DNA from: an uncultured Methanobrevibacter sp.
Lineage (GTDB): Archaea > Methanobacteriota > Methanobacteria > Methanobacteriales > Methanobacteriaceae
Direction of reading: 5' to 3'
Assembly (NCBI GenBank): GCA_902789505.1
Contig: CADAOO010000008.1
Coordinates: 1-39,695, forward strand
Length of the DNA: 39,695 nucleotides
The notes under the pieces are model-generated. The model worked only from the letters and a program-made list of their open reading frames with translations. It did not search any database and was not told where the DNA came from. Position numbers and translations under genes: made by a program. Of the stretch, positions 16,780-24,926 are shown in pieces; position 1 is the first letter of the stretch; the number at the start of each line of letters is the position of its first letter.

Positions 16780-17064
16780 TTATGCACTTCCTTTAGATTT
16801 CATATGTTTAACCGCTTCGTAAATAGCTTGAATACCTAATATGAATATTGCAAGACCACCAATGAAATTGATAGCATCTGCATACTGTATCGCCAAATCT
16901 GTAAGGACGGTTCCCAAAACAAACCAAATAATTACAATAAGTATACTTAAACCACCCAATACCTTCGGATCTACACCATTAACAACACCCTGTGAAGATA
17001 AAATTAGGTTTTCAATATTTCCAAAAACTAATAATCCCAAAAAGGGCAAATACTGTTCTAACAT
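16780..17064 (-). CDS. Three-helix small membrane protein, first of a tandem pair
   Basis: The 94 residues align with the downstream 90-residue protein throughout. Shared elements are PFLGLLVFGNIENLILSSQG, a V-D-P turn, a helix with IVIIWFVLGT, an A-x-x-Y-A-D turn and a third helix FIGGLAIFILGIQAIYEAV. A basic tail (KHMKSKGSA) is extra. The sharing of FGNIENLIL between the two copies marks that segment as functionally important. The ATG follows AGGTGAAAAA. The two genes form a two-cistron operon isolated from their neighbours. No annotated homologue comes to mind. Confidence 0.8.
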   Translation of the reverse strand: MLEQYLPFLGLLVFGNIENLILSSQGVVNGVDPKVLGGLSILIVIIWFVLGTVLTDLAIQYADAINFIGGLAIFILGIQAIYEAVKHMKSKGSA

Positions 17065-17209
17065 AATTTTTTCACCTAAATTAATATTAGTTAAAAATAA
17101 TATTTAAATATTGCATAACTATTATAAAATTCAGCAAAAAAGATAGGTTTGTTACTAAATTATGATAATGAAAAAACAAAATATTTGATTCTCTTAAAAA
17201 AAAAATTGA

Positions 17210-17267
17210 GTAAAACACTACCATCATTTATGATTATTAGTTTCCTCTTAAATATGGTATGTTTTAC
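17210..17267 (-). terminator. Hairpin terminator after the beta-RFAP synthase gene
   Basis: Arms GTAAAAC and GTTTTAC, continued inward by TACCAT and ATGGTA, form an imperfect stem with a loop of about 29 bases. On the minus strand it is followed by a run of about ten T. It lies between the end of beta-RFAP synthase and the promoter region of the three-helix pair. Confidence 0.55.
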
Positions 17268-17296
17268 CTAAATCATGAAAATAACAGCAATATTAT

Positions 17297-18280
17297 TCAT
17301 TTTTCAATAGTGTATCCGTGGTTTTGGGCTTTTGTAACAAAGACAGTTCCCTTATCGCCAATTATTTCCTTGGTTTTTTCCACGATGAAATCATTTGACT
17401 CATCAAAGAAAGTATAAAGAACCGGTCCGAATGAACTGATGCCCACACCATATGCTCCTGCATCTTCAATGGCATTCATGGTCGGCAGGTAACTTGCATC
17501 AAGTGAGTGTTCAAGCTTGTTGAAACCAACCTTTTGAAGTTCACTTACAGCCCATCCAAAGTTTTTAATGTCCTTTTCAAGCATGAACGGAACAAGATTC
17601 ATTAAAATCAGGTGAGATACCTGCTCAACTTCCTCTTTAGGAATAGGACAATATGTCTGGAAAACATCAACTTCATCGTCTCCTTCCATATGAGTTTCAA
17701 TCTCAGGAATTGCGATTAAAATGTTCCATTCTTCGGGAAAATCATATCTTGCAATCAATGTTGCAGGCTTTGCCTTTGATGCTCCTGACGGTAAAAACAA
17801 AGGCTTTTCTTCTTTGCTGTGACCTCCATCGAGGATAAATCCACCTAAATCATGAGTGTATGTTCCAATTCCGGAAGTTCCTCCTCTGCCAACAATAGTA
17901 CTCAATTCACGGCTTTCAATTTCAATTCCCATTGTTTCAGTAATCAAGTGGGCTGTTGAAACGGCAATTTGTGTTCCGCTTCCAAAACCGGAATGAGGCG
18001 GATAAGTCTGATGTACAATAAATTTAAAACCTGAATCAATATTGAAATGATCAATGGTTTTTTGAGCCGCATCCGGAATTTTTTCCCTGCATTCCAGAAT
18101 AGCTTCTTCATCATCCACAGTATCCAAGAATTCTATTTCGATTCCGCTTTCTATCTGTTCAACTTCCAATACGAATTGGGGGTCTGCCAGTGCAAGACCG
18201 ATTCCACCATCGACTCTTCTATATGACCCGTTTAAATCAATAAGGGACATATGTATTCTTGAAGGTGCTCTGATAATCAT
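17297..18280 (-). CDS. Beta-ribofuranosylaminobenzene 5'-phosphate synthase (beta-RFAP synthase)
   Basis: The enzyme condenses PRPP with 4-hydroxybenzoate (originally assigned 4-aminobenzoate), releasing CO2 and pyrophosphate, the committed step of methanopterin biosynthesis. At 327 residues it is full length. It has the GHMP-kinase fold: N-terminal MIIRAPSRIHMSLIDLNG, GGIGLALADP (about 25-34) and the PPHSGFGSGTQIAVSTAH loop (about 93-110), followed by GRGGTSGIGTYTHDLGGFI. It is soluble and cytosolic. A hairpin terminator follows. With mch it ties the window to tetrahydromethanopterin metabolism. Confidence 0.93.
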   Translation of the reverse strand: MIIRAPSRIHMSLIDLNGSYRRVDGGIGLALADPQFVLEVEQIESGIEIEFLDTVDDEEAILECREKIPDAAQKTIDHFNIDSGFKFIVHQTYPPHSGFGSGTQIAVSTAHLITETMGIEIESRELSTIVGRGGTSGIGTYTHDLGGFILDGGHSKEEKPLFLPSGASKAKPATLIARYDFPEEWNILIAIPEIETHMEGDDEVDVFQTYCPIPKEEVEQVSHLILMNLVPFMLEKDIKNFGWAVSELQKVGFNKLEHSLDASYLPTMNAIEDAGAYGVGISSFGPVLYTFFDESNDFIVEKTKEIIGDKGTVFVTKAQNHGYTIEK

Positions 18281-18399
18281 ATTTTCACTTCCTTAAAATA
18301 ATACTAATTTATTTTTGTATTTCTAATATATATAACACTTTTCATATATTATCAATTGAACTTTAGGCATTTCAAGGAAAACCCCTTGTCTTTCCTTTT

Positions 18400-19110
18400 T
18401 TACTCTTTTTTTAACTCATCTATTTTTTTATTCAATTTTTCCATTTCACATGTCAAATCTTTAAGTTTTGAGTCAAGGTCATCATGATTGTCCTTGTTGA
18501 TTCTTGTTACGTAAATCGAAGAGATTACAGCAGTAATTGTTGAAAAAATCAAAATTCCACCAACCATAGCAATCATTCCGATTATGCGTCCTGTGGTTGT
18601 TGCCGGAACGATATCACCATACCCAGTACCGGTCATGGAAACGACAATATACCAGATGGCAGTATGTATATCCGGAATATTCGTATCAACTACCGTGATT
18701 AAGACAGTCATGGCAATAATGAAAATAACAGCTATTACCAGTATCTTATCCAGGTATGTCCTCTTTAAAAAATTCTCAACAGAATCCTCATCATCCTTTG
18801 AAAGAATATATATTTTAATCAGGTGAAAAAGTTTGATTAACCTTAAGGCTCTTAAAAAAGCAAAATCTACTGGCAGCATTCCCAACATGCTCAATAAATT
18901 ATCCTCAACATACTGTTTTTTATCCTCAGAGTGAAGATAACGGTAAATAAACTCCACCCAAAAAACAAGACATAAAATTAAATCAAAAATGATGACATTA
19001 AATCTGAAAGTCTGAGAAACAGGATAGAATGTAATATAACACAACAACAAAATATCCAGCAAAGTAGCAAAAATCAAAAATAAATAACAAGCTTGTTCGG
19101 ACTTTTTCAT
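18400..19110 (-). CDS. Voltage-gated-type potassium channel
   Basis: The 236 residues are arranged as a small Kv-like channel. Helices lie at about 7-27, 36-56 and 70-84. A positively charged S4-like segment FLRALRLIKLFHLIKIYIL (about 85-103) and helix S5 (about 122-143) follow. The pore loop carries the filter TGYGD (about 162-166), and S6 spans about 175-198. The C-terminus is a coiled coil (LDSKLKDLTCEMEKLNKKID) that probably helps tetramer assembly. There is no RCK domain, unlike many prokaryotic K+ channels. The gene starts 15 bases after the end of the zinc-hydrolase-like gene, so the two are probably co-transcribed. Confidence 0.93.
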   Translation of the reverse strand: MKKSEQACYLFLIFATLLDILLLCYITFYPVSQTFRFNVIIFDLILCLVFWVEFIYRYLHSEDKKQYVEDNLLSMLGMLPVDFAFLRALRLIKLFHLIKIYILSKDDEDSVENFLKRTYLDKILVIAVIFIIAMTVLITVVDTNIPDIHTAIWYIVVSMTGTGYGDIVPATTTGRIIGMIAMVGGILIFSTITAVISSIYVTRINKDNHDDLDSKLKDLTCEMEKLNKKIDELKKE

Positions 19111-19125
19111 AGATAATAATATGAA

Positions 19126-19779
19126 TTAACGAATATTTAAATTATCCACAGCATTGACCAACTCTGAAGCCAAATCACATGTGGTTGAAAATGCCTCATA
19201 TGAATAGCACTCATAAACCAAAGTTGGAATTCCTGCATTGGCAGTAGGCTCTGTTATAAATGGAGGACTTGATCTGAATTCCGGTGCATAATAAACAATT
19301 CCATCAATCGAATCTATAATTTTCTTCATATATCCTGAGGATGCCTCATCAAAACCCGGAGCAAATACGAAATTAGTAATCTGATAATCACCCGGTCCAC
19401 GGGAGCCTCTGTTGGAGTGGATGTCTAAAAACAAATCATAACCGTTTTCAATAATCTCATCAGCAACAAATTCCTGTGCCAACAGCTGACCTTCGTTTCT
19501 TCCTTCGGATTCTGTATTCTTATCTGAAACGTCTATATTATACAGATAATAGCAATACTTCAAATCTGTTTTGCCTGTCAAAATTTCGAATAACGCTCTG
19601 TGCGATTTGCTTTCAAGAGGATGCATTCCAATTAAATATGCTATCCTAACCTCTGATTCGATATTGCCAAAAGGACCATGAACATGAACACTTCCCAAAT
19701 CATTTTCACCAATCAGTCTGGATTCGTAACATGTTGAGTCAACTTGAGCTTCGCTTGTGGGACCTTCCGGATACTTCAT
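19126..19779 (-). CDS. Zinc-carboxypeptidase/aspartoacylase-like protein (DUF2119-like)
   Basis: The 217 residues probably form a small M14/succinylglutamate-desuccinylase fold. The putative zinc site is visible as H-x-x-E in IGMHPLESKSHRAL, a second histidine in LFLDIHSNRG and a late acidic residue in TLVYECYSYEAF. The archaeal DUF2119 family has this size and layout, but the assignment is from memory of pattern, and the substrate is unknown. The start is the ATG at 19779, preceded by CAGGTGTTTTA. A longer in-frame start at 19845 would run into the ferritin gene and has no ribosome site. It lies between ferritin and the K+ channel gene in the same direction. Confidence 0.7.
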   Translation of the reverse strand: MKYPEGPTSEAQVDSTCYESRLIGENDLGSVHVHGPFGNIESEVRIAYLIGMHPLESKSHRALFEILTGKTDLKYCYYLYNIDVSDKNTESEGRNEGQLLAQEFVADEIIENGYDLFLDIHSNRGSRGPGDYQITNFVFAPGFDEASSGYMKKIIDSIDGIVYYAPEFRSSPPFITEPTANAGIPTLVYECYSYEAFSTTCDLASELVNAVDNLNIR

Positions 19780-19819
19780 TAAAACACCTGAAAAAAATAA
19801 GTAAAGACTAGAATGAAAT

Positions 19820-20323
19820 CTAGTCATTGGATGGTGCACGTGCACCTAATTCTTTGTTTAATTCATAAATTAATCTGTTATCGCCATCAGCCAATTTAGC
19901 TTTGGCAACCAATTCCATTGCATTTTCTTCTTCTTCGACTTGCTCTTCAACAAACCATTGCAGGAAGTTGTTGGTTGCATGGTCTTTTTCTTCAATAGCC
20001 AAGTTGACTAAATCATCAATTAAAGCGGAAACCTTTTTTTCATGTTCTAAAACATGTTCAAATGCAGCGAGTGGGGAATCCCATTCAGTTTGAGGTCCTT
20101 CAATTTCAGTTAAAGTTACTGAAGCTCCTCTTCTGATAATGTAATCATAGAATTTCATTCCATGTTCTAATTCTTCAGCTGCCTGTACTCTCATCCAGTT
20201 AGCAAATCCGTCTAAATCTTCATCTTCAAAGTAAGCTGCCATGGATAAGTATAAATATCCTGAGTAGACCTCAGCATTTAATTGTCCGTTTAAAGCTTTT
20301 TCCATATTTTCTGATACCATCAT
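19820..20323 (-). CDS. ftn: Ferritin (bacterial FtnA type)
   Basis: This 167-residue protein stores iron as a 24-subunit shell and oxidises Fe(II) at an internal ferroxidase centre. Helix A begins [20 protein letters not shown] with the first metal-binding glutamate. [15 protein letters not shown] provides the E-x-x-H pair. Later helices carry EKKVSALI and [16 protein letters not shown]. The haem-binding methionine of bacterioferritin is not apparent. Two ATGs are adjacent; the second (20320) is better spaced from GGTGAT. The long upstream leader contains two hairpins. With the rubrerythrins, it fits iron and oxygen stress defence. Confidence 0.96.
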   Translation of the reverse strand: MMVSENMEKALNGQLNAEVYSGYLYLSMAAYFEDEDLDGFANWMRVQAAEELEHGMKFYDYIIRRGASVTLTEIEGPQTEWDSPLAAFEHVLEHEKKVSALIDDLVNLAIEEKDHATNNFLQWFVEEQVEEEENAMELVAKAKLADGDNRLIYELNKELGARAPSND

Positions 20324-20339
20324 ATCACCATTTTAAACT

Positions 20340-20409
20340 TTCCCAACCTACAGAAATTGGGAATTCTTATTTCACGGGCCATATACTTCAAAGAGTATAG
20401 ATTACCGTG
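20340..20409 (-). promoter_or_regulatory. Structured leader upstream of ferritin
   Basis: Read on the minus strand, an outer stem CACGG/CCGTG encloses an asymmetric internal loop and an inner stem TATACT/AGTATA with loop CTTTGA (20373-20409). A second hairpin follows, with arms TTCCCAA/TTGGGAA and a 10-base loop (20340-20363). The ribosome site comes 9 bases later. The placement suggests control of ferritin translation or transcript stability. I do not recognise a known riboswitch class. Confidence 0.4.
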
Positions 20410-20527
20410 CTATCCCCCTCATAAGAAGGTTCAGGCAATTTACAAGATTAATGTTATGCTTTTTTATCATTGAAAAAAAAAGTTTTATTAAACTTTGCCA
20501 TTGTCATTTATATTTTATGTATTGTTA

Positions 20528-20743
20528 CTATTTAAAGTTCATCAGTGCATATCCGAAACGTGACTGCCAATATGCATTCACCATGACCCATTGAAGTCTG
20601 AGCATTATTTCATTAATCGGAGAAGTTAAAATTTAATTCCATGCCATGTGCTTTTTTAAGTGCCTTTTAAGCTTGTCAGCATCACCGATGAATTTTACAA
20701 TATCATTATCGTTATTGAATGTTAAAACATCATAATATTGCAT
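20528..20743 (-). pseudogene. Gene remnant (about 70 codons with one internal stop)
   Basis: The roughly 530-base gap between ferritin and the BRO-N gene contains, besides the ferritin leader, one protein-like stretch on the minus strand. It runs from ATG 20743 (MQYYDVLTFNNDNDIVKFIG...) to TAA at 20633-20635, then in the same frame to a TAG at 20528-20530 (...EIMLRLQWVMVNAYWQ). There is no ribosome site. Codon content looks like real protein but no family is recognisable. It is probably the tail of a decayed gene next to an acquired one. Confidence 0.35.
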
Positions 20744-20856
20744 TAATTCAAGAAAATTGACTTTATCTTGTCATTAGATTAGTTTTCAGACGCTCCTGCG
20801 CTTTTTTCTTATACAACTAAAACCAACTTTTTAATAACAAAAAAAAAGGTGGTAAT

Positions 20857-21690
20857 ATGGTAGAAGAAATTACTATAAAATTATTCAAAGACAAAGGAAT
20901 AAGGGCGAAATGGGACTCTGAAATAGGGGATTACTATTATTCAATTATTGACATAATAGAAGTTTTAACTGAAAGCAAAGGCCCTAATGCATATTGGAGA
21001 AAATTAAAACAAAGATTAAAAGATGAAGGAAATGAAACCGTGACAAATTGTCACGCTTTGAAAATGCCTGCTAAAGACGGGAAAATGCGTTTAACTGACG
21101 TTGCAAATACTAAAGAATTATTAAGACTCATACAATCAATTCCCTCCCCAAAAGCAGAACCCTTAAAGTTATGGCTAGCTGAAGTGGGTAATGAGCGTAT
21201 TGCTGAGATATCAGATCCGGAAATTGCAATTTCCAGAGCAATCGAAACATACAGAAAAAAAGGTTACAGTGAAGAATGGATTAGCCAAAGGATGAGGTCA
21301 ATTGAAACCCGAAAAGATCTGACTGCAGAATGGAACCGATCAGGTGTTAAAAAACCGTCAGAATATGCAATTCTAACAGATGAAATTTCCGAAGCATGGT
21401 CCGGCATGACAACACGCAAATATAAGGATTTCAAAGGCCTTAAAAAAGAAAGTTTAAGAGACAACATGACAAATATGGAGCTGATACTGAACATGCTGGC
21501 TGAAGGCACAACTACAGAAATCAGCAAAACTGAAAATCCTGAAGGTTTTGATGAAAGCAGGATAATTGCCCATGAAGGCGGAGAATTTGCAGGAGAATAT
21601 CGCCAAAAGCTTGAAAAAAGAATAGGCAGAAAATTGATAAGCAAGAACACCTCTAAAAATCCGAAATCACTTAATGATTCTGGACAATAA
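20857..21690 (+). CDS. BRO-N domain protein (phage antirepressor / DinD-like)
   Basis: The 277 residues have a BRO-N domain at about 1-120, opening ITIKLFKDKGIRAKWDSEIG and continuing YYSIIDIIEVLTES, AYWRKLKQRLK and LLRLIQSIPSPKAEPLKLWL. This is the DNA-binding module of phage antirepressors. The C-terminal half (about 125-265) resembles DinD-type proteins, with ETYRKKGYSEEWISQRMRSI, a tryptophan-containing TAEWNRSGVK and a R-x-N-M-T-x-x-E block. Family members occur in prophages and as stand-alone accessory genes in bacteria and archaea; the function is uncertain. The ribosome site AAAGGTGGTAAT precedes ATG. It is isolated, next to a decayed gene, which suggests lateral acquisition. No integrase or att site is visible in the window. 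Confidence 0.85.
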   Translation: MVEEITIKLFKDKGIRAKWDSEIGDYYYSIIDIIEVLTESKGPNAYWRKLKQRLKDEGNETVTNCHALKMPAKDGKMRLTDVANTKELLRLIQSIPSPKAEPLKLWLAEVGNERIAEISDPEIAISRAIETYRKKGYSEEWISQRMRSIETRKDLTAEWNRSGVKKPSEYAILTDEISEAWSGMTTRKYKDFKGLKKESLRDNMTNMELILNMLAEGTTTEISKTENPEGFDESRIIAHEGGEFAGEYRQKLEKRIGRKLISKNTSKNPKSLNDSGQ

Positions 21691-21803
21691 TCCTTAAATG
21701 ATTACACATGAGAATTAACATTTGAATTAAATGAACCTTCAGACAAAAGCATTAGATAAAACACAGATAAGCTTAATTAAAAATAGACAATAAATAATTC
21801 AAT

Positions 21804-22607
21804 ATGATTGAAAAGTCAATATATGAAAACTACAGAATCGATTTTAGTGATGATATTACACCAACAACAGGAGATTGCCTGTTCATTTTCAATGAAAATA
21901 GAGAGTTATACTTAGATTCAAACAAACAGCTGCCGGATAGTCTGGAAAATTTTGATGTGAATTTCTGCCTATACATCGGAGAGTATAATGATAAAAAAAC
22001 CTTTGTCGCAAATATAAAAAGTGACGAAGAATTCTTTAATCTAAAGGAAGTTTACGATTTGGACCATGACCTATACCTGATGGCAACAAAAGCAGTTCTT
22101 GTCAACGATTGGTATATATCACACAGGTTTTGTGGAAGATGCGGAACACCGACCCTATTAGATGAAAAGGACATGATGTTAAAGTGCCCTAACTGCGGTC
22201 AAAACCATTATCCCCGCATCGCCCCTGCAATTATTGTGGCTATCCGAAATGGTGACAAATTGCTTATGGCAAAACATAGCTATCATGACAATATAAGATA
22301 CGCGTTAATAGCCGGATTTGTTGAACCCGGTGAAAGCATTGAAGATGCCGTTCACCGCGAGGTTTTAGAGGAAGTCGGAATTAAAATAAAAAATCTGAAG
22401 TATCAGCGAAGCCAGTCATGGCCGTTTCCAAACTCCCTGATGCTTGGATTCACTGCTGAGTATGAATCAGGACAAATCAAAGTGGACGGCGATGAAATAG
22501 TAAAGGCTGCCTGGTTTAAAAAGGATGAAATAATAAGATATGGAACAGACATCAGCATATCCGACTGGCTGATTCAGCAGTTTATTGATTCAATCGGCAA
22601 TCATTAA
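21804..22607 (+). CDS. nudC: NAD+/NADH pyrophosphatase (NudC-type Nudix hydrolase)
   Basis: The 267 residues divide into three parts: an N-terminal domain (1-105), a zinc ribbon with CGRCG and CPNCG pairs (about 112-132), and a Nudix domain. The Nudix box starts GFVEPGESIEDAVHREVLEE (about 172-191) and has the expected G-x5-E-x7-R-E-x-x-E-E pattern. The following SQSWPFPNS is the S-Q-x-W-P-F-P-x-S signature that separates NudC from other Nudix enzymes. NudC hydrolyses NAD(H) to NMN(H) and AMP, and in bacteria it also removes NAD caps from RNA. An NMN product could connect with the NAMPT gene at the left end. The gene runs convergently with a beta-helix gene, with only one base between stops. 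Confidence 0.93.
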   Translation: MIEKSIYENYRIDFSDDITPTTGDCLFIFNENRELYLDSNKQLPDSLENFDVNFCLYIGEYNDKKTFVANIKSDEEFFNLKEVYDLDHDLYLMATKAVLVNDWYISHRFCGRCGTPTLLDEKDMMLKCPNCGQNHYPRIAPAIIVAIRNGDKLLMAKHSYHDNIRYALIAGFVEPGESIEDAVHREVLEEVGIKIKNLKYQRSQSWPFPNSLMLGFTAEYESGQIKVDGDEIVKAAWFKKDEIIRYGTDISISDWLIQQFIDSIGNH

Positions 22608-22608
22608 A

Positions 22609-23736
22609 TCAGTTTGAACCATCATAAATATCATCAGGCTCATTGTCTTTCATGGTGGAATTGTCTGATTCATAATCCTTTAGCTTGTTTATCCATATTG
22701 CTCCGCCATGGAGATCAGCAGTGTTTTCAGAAAGAATGGATTCGGAAATATCCAGCGCACTCCTGTCATTGTATACTGCCCCACCATTTTCCGCTGAGTT
22801 ATCGGCAATCCTTGACTGTGAAATTGTCATCTCACAATCGAAATTATTTATGGCACCGCCATTACGTTTTGCAAGATTAGATTCAAATGAAGATTCTTTA
22901 AAGCTCAAATCACCTTTATAATTGAGAATAGCTCCACCGTCCCGATTGGCAGTGTTGCCTTTAAATGTGGATTTGGTTACGGACAATTCGCCGCATGCAT
23001 GTATTGCCCCACCATCCTCAAAAGCCAAATTGGAATCAAATTCAGTATCGACTATATCGATTTCGCAATTTTCGTTTAATATTGCTCCACCATTTTCTGC
23101 TGAGTTTTCCTTGAGCATGGATTTTGTTATGGTCAACTCTCCCCCATCATTATTGAACAATGCTCCGCCTTTATTAGCCTTGTTCTGCCAGAGCGTAGAC
23201 TCTTTAATGACCAGTTCACCATCATCATTGAATATGGCTCCTCCTTCATTTGCCCTATTGGAATTGAATGTGGATTCTATACAATCTAACCTGCCCCAGT
23301 TGTTTACCGCTCCGCCGTGGTCTTCTGTTCTGTTTTGTGAGAATATGGATTTTTCAATGGTCAGCTCACCTTCATCATTGTGAACTGCCCCTCCGTCTTC
23401 ACCTGAAAAGCTGCCTGTTACAGTGGATTCTATGATGGTCAATTCACCCTCTTCAATGTAAACTGCCCCACCCCTTTCGTTATTAAAGCCGTTTTTCAAT
23501 GTGATGTTGCAGATTGTAATATTTGAAGCCGTGCAATTGAAAATCCTTGTCTTTTTGCATGCATCGATATAATGGCCATTTCCATCAATGACCAAATCAT
23601 CGACATCAAGACTGATGCCCTCGTAATAGCTATATTCCTCCATACCTTCCAGAACAATGTCACAATCCAAAATAATTTCTTCTGCATCACTGTGAACCAA
23701 ATCGTCCAAATATTTGAAATTTTGTGGAGAACTCAT
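22609..23736 (-). CDS. Right-handed beta-helix (adhesin-like) protein without signal peptide
   Basis: The 375 residues are made of about a dozen beta-helix turns of 20-24 residues, each with the pattern G-G-A-(V/I)-x-N-x-x-x-x-L-x-I-x-x-S-x-(F/L)-x-x-N-x-A. Examples are GGAVNNWGRLDCIESTFNSN and GGAIFNDDGELVIKESTLWQ. This is the Pmp/PbH1 repeat of methanogen adhesin-like proteins. Unlike those, it begins with a soluble segment, MSSPQNFKYLDDLVHSDAEE, and has neither signal peptide nor C-terminal anchor. The start ATG at 23736 follows GAGGTGGCATTA; an in-frame TTG at 23757 is less likely. It is the last gene of a nitroreductase-aminotransferase-beta-helix unit. Confidence 0.85.
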   Translation of the reverse strand: MSSPQNFKYLDDLVHSDAEEIILDCDIVLEGMEEYSYYEGISLDVDDLVIDGNGHYIDACKKTRIFNCTASNITICNITLKNGFNNERGGAVYIEEGELTIIESTVTGSFSGEDGGAVHNDEGELTIEKSIFSQNRTEDHGGAVNNWGRLDCIESTFNSNRANEGGAIFNDDGELVIKESTLWQNKANKGGALFNNDGGELTITKSMLKENSAENGGAILNENCEIDIVDTEFDSNLAFEDGGAIHACGELSVTKSTFKGNTANRDGGAILNYKGDLSFKESSFESNLAKRNGGAINNFDCEMTISQSRIADNSAENGGAVYNDRSALDISESILSENTADLHGGAIWINKLKDYESDNSTMKDNEPDDIYDGSN

Positions 23737-23759
23737 TAATGCCACCTCAACATCCAATA

Positions 23760-24926
23760 TTAAAATTGATTTTTAATTATGTTTAATGCGGTTATTCCCG
23801 CCTTAAGTCTTGCCAAGCCTTCCTTCAGCAGTTTCGGAGGACATGCAATGTTCATCCTCAGAAAATTATCTCCATTTTCTCCGAAATCGATTCCTGCAGA
23901 TAAAAACAAGCCCTGATTGGTTCTTAAAAATTCGCTTAAAACCTTTGAAGGGACTTTTAAAGCTGAACAGTCCAGCCACAACAAATATGTTGCATCACAT
24001 TCAACCAGTTTAACAATTGGAAGCTCTTCTGCCAAATAATCATTAACTGTCAGTTTATTTTCATAAATTACCTCTTTCAGCTCTTCCAACCATTCTTCAG
24101 ATTCGTTATATGCCGCAATTACTGCAGATGTTGCAAACACATTGCATGAATCCGAATTATCAACATGCATCTGATTCTTAATCCTGTCCAGCAACTCACT
24201 GTTTTTGGTGTGGACAATGGAGCTTTGAAAACCGGCAATGTTAAATGACTTTGAAGGTGACAGACATGTAATCACGTCATCCAGATATTGAAATGGATTG
24301 TACTTTACACCCGGATCTGTCAAATCACAGTGAATTTCATCAGATATCAAAATCACATCATGCTTTTTACACAGCTTTCCGATGCGATTCAAATCGTTTT
24401 TGGACCATATTTTTCCAATTGGATTGTGTGGATTGCAGAGTATCATCATTTTGGATTCAGACAACTTTTCATCCAGATCATCAAAATCAATTCTGTATTC
24501 ACCATTCTCATAAATAAGTTGATTTTCCAACACCTTACGGTCATTATCTTCAATAACATAGAAAAATACATGATAAACCGGCGTTTGAATCAAAATATTG
24601 TCACCGACATCCGTCAAGCACCTTATCATTGAGGATATTGACTGCATTACTCCAATGGAATAAGCCATATCATCATGTGACATTTTAAAGTCATATCTTC
24701 GGTCCCACCAACCGATATAAGCGTCAAACAGGTTGTCCGGAACAACAGTATATCCGTAAACCGGATGGGCGGCTCTTCTTAAAATGGCCTTTTCGATAGC
24801 TGGAGCTACCTTAAAGTCCATATCAGCCACCCACATAGGAACATCATCCCCAAATAAATCCCATTTAAGAGAATTGGTTCCCTTACGCTTGATTACGCTT
24901 TCAAAGTCAAATTCAGTATTTTTCAT
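23760..24926 (-). CDS. PLP-dependent aminotransferase, MalY/PatB family (cystathionine beta-lyase)
   Basis: The 388-residue fold-type I enzyme probably cleaves C-S bonds of cystathionine or cysteine, releasing ammonia, pyruvate and a thiol. The signature MalY N-terminus is present: RKGTNSLKWD, then VPMWVADMDFKVAP (about 30-43). NPHNPIGKIW is the conserved substrate loop, LISDEIHCDL the cofactor-binding aspartate block and SPSKSFNIAGFQ the PLP lysine. The start chosen is ATG 24926, after AGCAGGATTCATT. The longer reading frame starts inside the nitroreductase gene with TTG. It overlaps the end of that gene by 14 bases, so the genes are translationally coupled. Confidence 0.88.
   Translation of the reverse strand: MKNTEFDFESVIKRKGTNSLKWDLFGDDVPMWVADMDFKVAPAIEKAILRRAAHPVYGYTVVPDNLFDAYIGWWDRRYDFKMSHDDMAYSIGVMQSISSMIRCLTDVGDNILIQTPVYHVFFYVIEDNDRKVLENQLIYENGEYRIDFDDLDEKLSESKMMILCNPHNPIGKIWSKNDLNRIGKLCKKHDVILISDEIHCDLTDPGVKYNPFQYLDDVITCLSPSKSFNIAGFQSSIVHTKNSELLDRIKNQMHVDNSDSCNVFATSAVIAAYNESEEWLEELKEVIYENKLTVNDYLAEELPIVKLVECDATYLLWLDCSALKVPSKVLSEFLRTNQGLFLSAGIDFGENGDNFLRMNIACPPKLLKEGLARLKAGITALNIIKNQF

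Noticed and set aside
18374..18397. Stem AAGGAAA...TTTCCTT after the K+ channel gene as a terminator
   Set aside because: On the minus strand no T-tract follows; the T-tract is on the plus-strand side, where no gene ends.
22614..23383. Plus-strand frames of 78-153 codons with repeated APP motifs opposite the beta-helix gene
   Set aside because: The repetition is the reverse complement of the G-G-A beta-helix repeats; no independent coding evidence.
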